The notes under the pieces were generated by a model. The model made no database searches, was not told where the DNA came from, and saw only the letters and a list, made by a program, of their open reading frames with translations. From assembly GCA_021823875.1 (NCBI GenBank), contig JAKAMD010000115.1, forward strand, positions 1 to 9,247: 9,247 bases of DNA. The letters are read 5' to 3'. The position numbers were made by a program, and so were the translations under genes. Of this stretch, positions 1 to 5,103 are shown in pieces. Positions within the stretch are counted from its first letter, which is position 1. Each line of letters starts with the position of its first letter. The DNA is from Pseudomonadota bacterium. GTDB lineage: Bacteria > Pseudomonadota > Alphaproteobacteria > Rhizobiales > Xanthobacteraceae.

Positions 1-5
1 AGCAG

Positions 6-479
6 ATGAACGCCAGCAAGCCGAAATTCGTCTACGTGACCTATATCGCCTCGACGCCGGAGAAAGTCTTCGCGGCGCTGACCTCGCACGAAGCGACCCG
101 AAAATTCTGGTTCGGCAATGCCGCGACCTCGGACTGGAAGGAGGGTTCGCCGATCGCGTTTCACCGCGACGGCAAATTGATTATCCAGGGCACGATTCTC
201 GAAAACGATCCGCCGCGCCGGCTGTCCTATACCTTCCACTCGATGCACGAGCCGTTCAACGGCAGCGAAAAGCCCTCGCGGGTCGTCTTCGAACTCGAGC
301 CGCAGAAGGATCAGGTCAAGCTGACCGTGATCCACGATGACTTTGTGGACGATAGCAAGGTGTTCCCGGCCATCAGCAATGGCTGGCCGCTCGTTCTCTC
401 CAGCCTCAAGAGCTATCTGGAGACCAACCGCGTTTTGCGCGCGCCCTGGTACGAAAAGCAGGAAGCGCCTGCTTCGTGA
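6..479 (+). CDS. SRPBCC / AHSA1-like domain protein
   Basis: A 157-residue single-domain protein of the SRPBCC (START/Bet v1-like) superfamily, AHSA1 branch. The fold is a helix-grip with a hydrophobic cavity; cytoplasmic, ligand unknown. The N-terminal pattern fits the family: a beta strand (VYVTYI, residues 9-14), then TPEKVFAALT (17-26), FWFG (34-37) and a DWKEGSP turn (43-49). The C-terminal helix has GWPLVLSSLKSYLET (126-140). Length is normal and there is no signal peptide or membrane segment. Only five bases precede the ATG, so the ribosome site cannot be judged. The start lies in an ATGA tetranucleotide (6-9), so an upstream gene could end at the TGA at 7-9. In many bacteria this subfamily is cotranscribed with an ArsR-type repressor, which would fit, but that gene is outside the window. 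Family call sure; function unknown. Confidence 0.88.
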   Translation: MNASKPKFVYVTYIASTPEKVFAALTSHEATRKFWFGNAATSDWKEGSPIAFHRDGKLIIQGTILENDPPRRLSYTFHSMHEPFNGSEKPSRVVFELEPQKDQVKLTVIHDDFVDDSKVFPAISNGWPLVLSSLKSYLETNRVLRAPWYEKQEAPAS

Positions 480-551
480 CGGGCCGTTTTCGCCACGTTG
501 GACGAGAAGGGTGGTACCGACACGGCGGCCGTTTCGACCGCAAGTGCATTC

Positions 552-563
552 CGTATCGATACG
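552..563. promoter_or_regulatory. perfect 12-bp palindrome upstream of second SRPBCC gene
   Basis: CGTATCGATACG equals its own reverse complement over all 12 bases and ends 28 bases before the ATG at 592, inside the 112-base gap between the two SRPBCC genes. Position and symmetry suit an operator for a dimeric repressor, for example an ArsR-like regulator from upstream. No regulator is visible in the window and only one copy is seen here, so the role is inferred. The rest of the gap (480-591) holds a Shine-Dalgarno-like AGGGAAG at 574-580 and nothing else I recognise. Confidence 0.35.
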
Positions 564-591
564 CAATAAAATCAGGGAAGCGACAACGACC

Positions 592-1020
592 ATGCCTGAC
601 ATCATGCATAGCCTGAAAATCCAGACGTCGCCCGATCGAGTCTATCAAGCGATCACCACGGCCGAGGGGATTCGAAGCTGGTGGACCCGCGACGCCGCGC
701 TCGACCCATCGGTCGGCGGCGCCGGCGAATTCGGCTTCTACGGTCGTCGCTTCGTGGCCAAGGCGGTGGTTGACGAGCTTGAACCGCAGGCGCGCGTAAA
801 ATGGCGGGTCACCAATTCGGCGTGGCCGGGTGACATCATTGAGTTCGACTTGAAGCCCGAGGCCAAGCATACGCGCCTTACGTTTGCCCACCGCGGCTAC
901 GCAGAAGCCGATCAGAAATACGCCAGCGCGACGACGCGTTGGGGCTTTTATCTTCTCAGCCTGAAACAGTACCTGGAGACCGGCAAGGGCAGCCCGAACC
1001 CAGACGATGTTGACCTCTGA
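592..1020 (+). CDS. SRPBCC domain protein (second, divergent copy)
   Basis: A 142-residue SRPBCC-family protein, shorter than and only weakly similar to its upstream neighbour. Family features are SPDRVYQAITTAEGIRSWWT (13-32), a DELEPQARVKWRV strand (61-73) and a C-terminal helix with WGFYLLSLKQYLETG (117-131). The same SLKxYLET pattern occurs in the preceding protein. The frame stays open upstream to 337, but I chose the ATG at 592 because the residues before it overlap the preceding gene and look unlike the family. In addition, AGGGAAG (574-580) lies upstream and the domain begins immediately after this start. The 112-base gap could carry its own promoter or be read through. No ligand or enzymatic role can be assigned; such proteins are often annotated as polyketide-cyclase-like or activator of Hsp90 ATPase-like. 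Confidence 0.85.
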   Translation: MPDIMHSLKIQTSPDRVYQAITTAEGIRSWWTRDAALDPSVGGAGEFGFYGRRFVAKAVVDELEPQARVKWRVTNSAWPGDIIEFDLKPEAKHTRLTFAHRGYAEADQKYASATTRWGFYLLSLKQYLETGKGSPNPDDVDL

Positions 1021-1094
1021 CAAGAGGTGCGCTCTCGCTCGCTCCTCAGCTCAGGTCGTTTGGTGCGGGAACGAGCAGCAGCGCGTGGCCCGCG

Positions 1095-1110
1095 GAGCGC
1101 CTAAGCGCTC
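1095..1110. other. inverted repeat spanning the aldo/keto reductase stop codon
   Basis: GAGCGC (1095-1100), a four-base loop CTAA, then GCGCTC (1105-1110) form a perfect 6-bp hairpin. The loop contains the stop codon (TAG on the minus strand, 1101-1103) of the aldo/keto reductase. It lies at the convergent junction with the plus-strand SRPBCC gene ending at 1020. There is no T-run on either side, so it is not a textbook intrinsic terminator, though it could stabilise 3' ends. The remainder of the 80-base junction shows nothing else I recognise. Confidence 0.35.
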
Positions 1111-2048
1111 GCCGCATCGAGCGCCGCGGTGTCCTCGGGCGTGAGCTTGATCGACGGCGCCTTCAAGAGCTCGTCGAGCTGCTGCACGGTGGTAGCGCTG
1201 GCGATCGGCGCGGTCACGCCCGGCCGTGCGATCAGCCAGGCGAGCGATACTTGCGCCAGCGTCGCGCCCTGGCGCGCCGCCACCGCATCGAGCGCAGCCA
1301 GAATGCGCAAGCCGCGCTCATTCAGATACTGCTTCATGCGGCCGCCGCGCGCGGCGCTCTTGGCCGTGTCGGCCGCCGTGCGGTACTTGCCGGTGAGGAA
1401 GCCGGCGGCGAGCGAGTAATAGCTGATGACGCCGATCCCCTCGCGCGCGCAGAGCGGCAAGTAGTCGTTCTCGAAATTCATCCGGTCGTAGAGATTGTAG
1501 AGCGGCTGCAGGCTTTCGTAGCGCGGAATGCCGAGCCGCTTGCTGGCGTCGAGTGAGGCCGTCAGCCGCGCCGGCGTGAGATTGGAAGCGCCGATCACCC
1601 GCACCTTGCCCTGCCGGATGAGCGCGGCATAGGCCTCCAGGGTCTCCTCGACCGGGGTCGCCTCGTTGTCGAAATGGGTCTGCATCAGATCGATGCAGTC
1701 GATCTGCAGCCGCTTCAGGCAGCCCTCGGTGGCGCGCAGGATGTAATCTTTGCTGACGTTCTTGCCTTCGCCCATGTCGTTGCCGACCTTGGTGGCAATG
1801 ACGACACGGTCGCGCTTGCCGCTCTGCTTGAGCCAGTTGCCGATCACGGTCTCCGACTCGCCGCCTGTGTGTCCCGGCGCCCAGCGCGAATAGCTGTCGG
1901 CGGTGTCGATGGCGTTGAAGCCGGCGTCGAGAAAAGCGTCGAGCAGCTTGAACGAGCTCGGCTCGTCGACGTTCCAGCCGAAGACATTGCCGCCCAGCAT
2001 CAGCGGGGCGATGCGCAGATGGGAGCGGCCGAGTTGACGGAGTTCCAT
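1101..2048 (-). CDS. aldo/keto reductase
   Basis: A cytoplasmic NADP(H)-dependent aldo/keto reductase of 315 residues with a (beta/alpha)8 barrel, reducing a carbonyl substrate that the sequence does not reveal. The full catalytic tetrad of the superfamily is visible: Asp48 and Tyr53 (in IDTADSYS), Lys87 (IATKVG) and His125 (MQTHFD). GASNLT (153-158) and the C-terminal PIASATTVQQLDELL (281-295) match the cofactor-binding region. The frame extends upstream to an ATG at 2102. I place the start at 2048 (MELRQLGRSHLRIAPL) because this is the usual N-terminus of the family and the extra 18 codons lie largely in a dispersed palindromic repeat. The ribosome site is weak: only GGA about a dozen bases upstream. 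It lies on the same strand as the kor genes but 158 bases downstream of them with repeats between, so it is probably a separate unit. Substrate unknown; anaerobically or oxidatively relevant roles would be guesses. Confidence 0.93.
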   Translation of the reverse strand: MELRQLGRSHLRIAPLMLGGNVFGWNVDEPSSFKLLDAFLDAGFNAIDTADSYSRWAPGHTGGESETVIGNWLKQSGKRDRVVIATKVGNDMGEGKNVSKDYILRATEGCLKRLQIDCIDLMQTHFDNEATPVEETLEAYAALIRQGKVRVIGASNLTPARLTASLDASKRLGIPRYESLQPLYNLYDRMNFENDYLPLCAREGIGVISYYSLAAGFLTGKYRTAADTAKSAARGGRMKQYLNERGLRILAALDAVAARQGATLAQVSLAWLIARPGVTAPIASATTVQQLDELLKAPSIKLTPEDTAALDAASA

Positions 2049-2072
2049 GACGTGTAATCCAAAAAATACGGC

Positions 2073-2102
2073 GTCAGGCGCGGGCTTGACCCGCGCATCC
2101 AT
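2073..2102 (-). repeat. 30-bp palindromic intergenic repeat, unit 1
   Basis: On the minus strand this unit reads ATGGATG, then a stem-loop GCGCGGG-TCAAG-CCCGCGC (plus coordinates 2078-2096), ending TGAC. It is an inverted copy of the unit at 2158-2187, with 24 of 30 positions identical. Four of the six differences lie in the stem and are compensatory. When translated it gives the peptide MDARVKPAP, a frequent artefact of dispersed repeats in Bradyrhizobium and its relatives. It accounts for the upstream extension of the aldo/keto reductase frame. Repeat status within the genome is inferred from two copies here and recollection of that family. Confidence 0.75.
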
Positions 2103-2157
2103 GAAGACGTTCAGCGCGTGCCAGCCTCACGTAAGCCCTTCTTCGATGAAGCGCATC

Positions 2158-2187
2158 ATGGATGGCCGGGTCAAGCCCGGCAATGAC
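2158..2187 (+). repeat. 30-bp palindromic intergenic repeat, unit 2
   Basis: The unit begins ATGGATG, has the stem-loop GCCGGG-TCAAG-CCCGGC (2165-2181) and ends AATGAC, in opposite orientation to the unit at 2073-2102. The pair, 55 bases apart, could also fold on each other as a larger inverted repeat with outer ends GTCA...TGAC. It lies just past the stop of the oxidoreductase beta subunit (2207), so it would be in that transcript's 3' region. No T-run follows, so it is not a classical terminator. One frame gives MAGSSPAMT, another well-known repeat-derived artefact. The spacer 2103-2157 shows no gene. Confidence 0.75.
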
Positions 2188-2206
2188 CAGTTGGCAGGCG
2201 TGGGCC

Positions 2207-3262
2207 TCACCGCAAGCTGGCGTTGATGGCCTCCAGCGCGGCCTGCCCGGGGCAGAGCTCCTTTTCGCTCAGGACATTGAGCGGGGTCTCGACCGTGTGC
2301 AGATGCGCGTGCAGGTCCTCCGGCTCGCGATCGACGTAAAGCAGGCCGGTGACGACCTGGCCCTTGGCGGCATGGTGCTGCAGGAAGCCGAGCGCGGCGG
2401 TACGGTCATGCACGTCGTAATCGGCGGCGAGCTTGCGCAGCGCCAGTCGCGAGCCGTCGTGCTGCTCCACCACTTCGACCGTGCCGGGCTCATATTTGAC
2501 TTCGATCGGCATGCGGCTCGCCATGAAATCGAGTCGGTTCACCGCCTCGTTGTGCTCGCGCACGAAGTCGAAGCTCTTGGTCGAGCCGGCGTGGTTGTTG
2601 AAGGCGATGCAGGGCGAGATCACGTCGATGAAGGCGGCGCCCCGGTGCGCGATCGCCGCCTTGATGACGGGGACGAGCTGCTGCTTGTCGCCGGAGAAGG
2701 AGCGGGCGACGAAGCTGGCGCCGAGCTGCAGCGCCATCGCCACCAAGTCGATGGAATTGTCGGTGTTGGTCACGCCGCGCTTGGACTTGGAGCCGCGGTC
2801 GGCGGTGGCGGAGAACTGGCCCTTGGTCAGGCCGTACACGCCGTTGTTCTCGACGATATAGACCATGTTGACGGCGCGGCGCAGGCAATGCGCGAACTGG
2901 CCGAGGCCGATCGAGGCGCTGTCGCCGTCGCCCGAGACGCCGAGATAGATCAGGTCGCGGTTGGCGAGGTTGGCGCCGGTCAAGACCGACGGCATGCGCC
3001 CGTGCACCGAATTGAAGCCGTGCGAATTGCCGAGGAAGTAGGTCGGCGTCTTCGACGAGCAGCCGATGCCGGAAATCTTCGCCACACGGTGCGGCTCGAT
3101 GGCCAATTCGAAGCAGGCCTGGATGATCGAGGCGGTGATCGAATCGTGCCCGCAGCCGGCGCACAGCGTCGACACCGAGCCTTCGTAGTCGCGGTGGGTG
3201 TAGCCGAGCGAATTCTTCGGCAGGTTGGGATGGTGGAACTTGGGCTTGGCGAGATATGTCAT
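2207..3262 (-). CDS. korB: 2-oxoacid:ferredoxin oxidoreductase, beta subunit (probably 2-oxoglutarate)
   Basis: A 351-residue subunit carrying the thiamine-diphosphate pyrophosphate-binding domain and one [4Fe-4S] cluster. With the alpha subunit it oxidatively decarboxylates a 2-oxoacid to the acyl-CoA, delivering two low-potential electrons. The cluster cysteines are visible as Cys34 and Cys37 (LCAGCGHD), Cys68 (GIGCSS) and Cys218 (SPCIAFNN). The ThDP/Mg motif is GDGD (111-114) followed by ENNGVYGLTKGQFS (138-151), a hallmark of this family. Length fits stand-alone beta subunits of the two-subunit KorAB type. Start: the ATG at 3262 overlaps the alpha-subunit TGA as ATGA (3259-3262), with GAAGG seven bases upstream (3270-3274), suggesting coupled translation. 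The frame runs further up to 3394, but that stretch is antisense-free overlap with the alpha gene and unlike the family. The substrate could also be another 2-oxoacid; sequence alone does not settle this. Confidence 0.93.
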   Translation of the reverse strand: MTYLAKPKFHHPNLPKNSLGYTHRDYEGSVSTLCAGCGHDSITASIIQACFELAIEPHRVAKISGIGCSSKTPTYFLGNSHGFNSVHGRMPSVLTGANLANRDLIYLGVSGDGDSASIGLGQFAHCLRRAVNMVYIVENNGVYGLTKGQFSATADRGSKSKRGVTNTDNSIDLVAMALQLGASFVARSFSGDKQQLVPVIKAAIAHRGAAFIDVISPCIAFNNHAGSTKSFDFVREHNEAVNRLDFMASRMPIEVKYEPGTVEVVEQHDGSRLALRKLAADYDVHDRTAALGFLQHHAAKGQVVTGLLYVDREPEDLHAHLHTVETPLNVLSEKELCPGQAALEAINASLR

Positions 3263-5103
3263 GAGGAAACCTTCGCCGGCTTGACCGACATTTGATCGAT
3301 ATGGTCGCCGATCGACTTGGCGATGAAGCGCGCGGTGATCGGGGTGCCGTCGTAATGCAGGATCGGCACCAGCCGCACCGGATCGATGCCGCATTCGTTG
3401 ACGATCAGCGAGCGCATCTGCGCGTCGCGGTTCTGCTCGACCACATAGACGAAGTCGTGGTCGGCAACGAATGAGTTGACGCTGGAATGGAACGGGAAGG
3501 CGCGGATGCGCATGCGGTCGACCGCGTGCCCGCGCGCCTCGATCAGGTCGATCGCTTCTTCCATGGCCGGGGCGGTCGAGCCGAAATAGATCACGCCGTA
3601 TTTGGTCGGCTTGTCCGCATTGGCGATCAGCGGGCGCGGCACCAGGTCCTTGGCGGTGTCGAATTTGCGGATCAGCCGCTGCATGTTGTCGACATAGGCC
3701 GCGCCGTCCTCGGTGTAGCGGGCGTAGCGGTCGCGCGAGGTGCCGCGCGTGAAGTAGGAGCCCTTGGTCGGATGCGTGCCCGGATAGGTCCGGTAAGCGA
3801 TGCCGTCGCCGTCGACATCGAGATAGCGGCCGAAATCCTTGCCGGCCTCCAGTTCTTCGGCGGTCATCACCTTGCCGCGGTCATAGACGCGGCCGTCCTC
3901 CCATTGGAACGGGCGGCAGAGATGATGGTTCATGCCGATGTCGAGATCGAGCATGACGAAGATCGGCGTCTGCAGCCGGTCGGCGAGGTCGAAGGACAGC
4001 GCACTGAAGTCGAAAGCCTCGGTCGGGTCCTGCGGCAACAGCAGCACATGCTTGGTGTCGCCATGCGAGGCATAGGCGCAGGAAATGAGGTCGCATTGCT
4101 GGGTGCGCGTCGGCATGCCGGTCGAGGGCCCGGCGCGCTGCACATTGATGAGCACCGCCGGAATCTCGGCGAAATAGGCGAGCCCGATGAACTCCTGCAT
4201 CAAGGAAATGCCGGGACCGGAGGTGGCGGTGAAGGCGCGCGCGCCGTTCCAGCCGGCGCCGATCACCATGCCGATGGAGGCGAGTTCGTCCTCAGCCTGC
4301 ACGATGGCGTAGCGGGCTTCCTTGGTCTCGGGATCGACGCGCAGCTTGGCGCAATAGCGCGTGAAGGCATCGGCCACCGAAGAGGAGGGCGTGATCGGAT
4401 ACCAGGCGCAGACCGAGGCGCCGCCATAGACCGCGCCGAGGGCGGCCGCCGCATTGCCCTCGATGAAGATGCGATCGCCGACCTTGTCGGTTGTCTTCAG
4501 CTTCAGCCCGATTGGGCAGTCGAGATTGAGCGTGGCATGGTCGCGGCCGATATGCAGCGCCTTGAGGTTGGGCGCGATCAGCTTGTCCTTGCCCTTGTAC
4601 TGCTCGGTGATGAGCTGCTCGACCACCTTGATGTCCATGTCGATGAGCGCGGTGAGCACGCCCAGATACATGATGTTCTTGAACAGCTGGCGCTGGCGGG
4701 CATCGGTATATTCGCGATTGCAGATCGCGGTCAGCGGCACGCCGATGACGGTGATGTCCTCGCGGAACTTGGAGGCCGGCAGGGGCCGGGTCGAATCGTA
4801 GAGCAGGTAGCCCCCCGGCTCGATCCCCGCGATGTCCTTGTCGAAGGTCTGCGGGTTCATCGCCACCATCAGGTCGGTGCCGCCGCGGGCGCCGAGATGG
4901 CCGGCTTCCGAAATGCGCACCTCGTACCAGGTCGGCAGGCCTTGGATGTTGGACGGGAAGATGTTGCGCGGCGCCGCCGGAATGCCCATGCGCAGGATGG
5001 CGCGCGCGAACAATTCGTTGGCGCTGGCGGAGCCAGAGCCGTTGACGTTGGCGAAGCGAACGACGAAGTCGTTTACGCGGCTGATCGGCGAGGCGGTCGG
5101 CAT
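3259..5103 (-). CDS. korA: 2-oxoacid:acceptor oxidoreductase, fused gamma-alpha subunit (KorA type)
   Basis: A 614-residue fusion. The N-terminal gamma domain (about 10-195) includes VNGSGSASANELFARAI (20-36) and GHLGARGGTDLMV (68-80). The pyrimidine-binding alpha domain (about 215-420) has YPITPSS (235-241), EDELASIGMVIGAG (271-284), TSGPG (294-298) and QRAGPSTGMPTRTQQCDL (322-339). The C-terminal domain (about 500-610) has EQNRDAQM (556-563). These are signature blocks of the KorA/VorA family; 2-oxoglutarate is the likeliest substrate by overall architecture, but this is inferred. Start: the ATG at 5103 has AGGGA four bases upstream (5108-5112) and gives the expected short lead into the gamma domain. 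It lies 31 bases inside the end of the upstream flavoprotein gene. The frame open to 5376 is a shadow of that gene. No ferredoxin domain is present, so electrons must leave through the beta-subunit cluster to a partner, plausibly the co-encoded flavoprotein. Confidence 0.93.
   Translation of the reverse strand: MPTASPISRVNDFVVRFANVNGSGSASANELFARAILRMGIPAAPRNIFPSNIQGLPTWYEVRISEAGHLGARGGTDLMVAMNPQTFDKDIAGIEPGGYLLYDSTRPLPASKFREDITVIGVPLTAICNREYTDARQRQLFKNIMYLGVLTALIDMDIKVVEQLITEQYKGKDKLIAPNLKALHIGRDHATLNLDCPIGLKLKTTDKVGDRIFIEGNAAAALGAVYGGASVCAWYPITPSSSVADAFTRYCAKLRVDPETKEARYAIVQAEDELASIGMVIGAGWNGARAFTATSGPGISLMQEFIGLAYFAEIPAVLINVQRAGPSTGMPTRTQQCDLISCAYASHGDTKHVLLLPQDPTEAFDFSALSFDLADRLQTPIFVMLDLDIGMNHHLCRPFQWEDGRVYDRGKVMTAEELEAGKDFGRYLDVDGDGIAYRTYPGTHPTKGSYFTRGTSRDRYARYTEDGAAYVDNMQRLIRKFDTAKDLVPRPLIANADKPTKYGVIYFGSTAPAMEEAIDLIEARGHAVDRMRIRAFPFHSSVNSFVADHDFVYVVEQNRDAQMRSLIVNECGIDPVRLVPILHYDGTPITARFIAKSIGDHIDQMSVKPAKVSS

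Noticed and set aside
337..591. N-terminal extension of the second SRPBCC frame
   Set aside because: The first part overlaps the preceding gene out of frame and the residues do not resemble the SRPBCC fold; the domain begins right after the ATG at 592.
406..1023. 205-codon minus-strand frame over the SRPBCC genes
   Set aside because: No family resemblance, antisense to two recognisable proteins.
2165..2181. Intrinsic terminator for the kor operon
   Set aside because: The stem-loop is well placed but no T-run follows on the minus strand, and it belongs to a repeat with a second copy nearby, so a repeat element explains it better.
2162..3295. 377-codon open frame on the plus strand opposite korB
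   Set aside because: It begins inside the palindromic repeat (MAGSSPAMT), lies antisense to a gene with full family motifs, and its valine/glycine/aspartate-rich translation is typical of GC-bias shadow frames.
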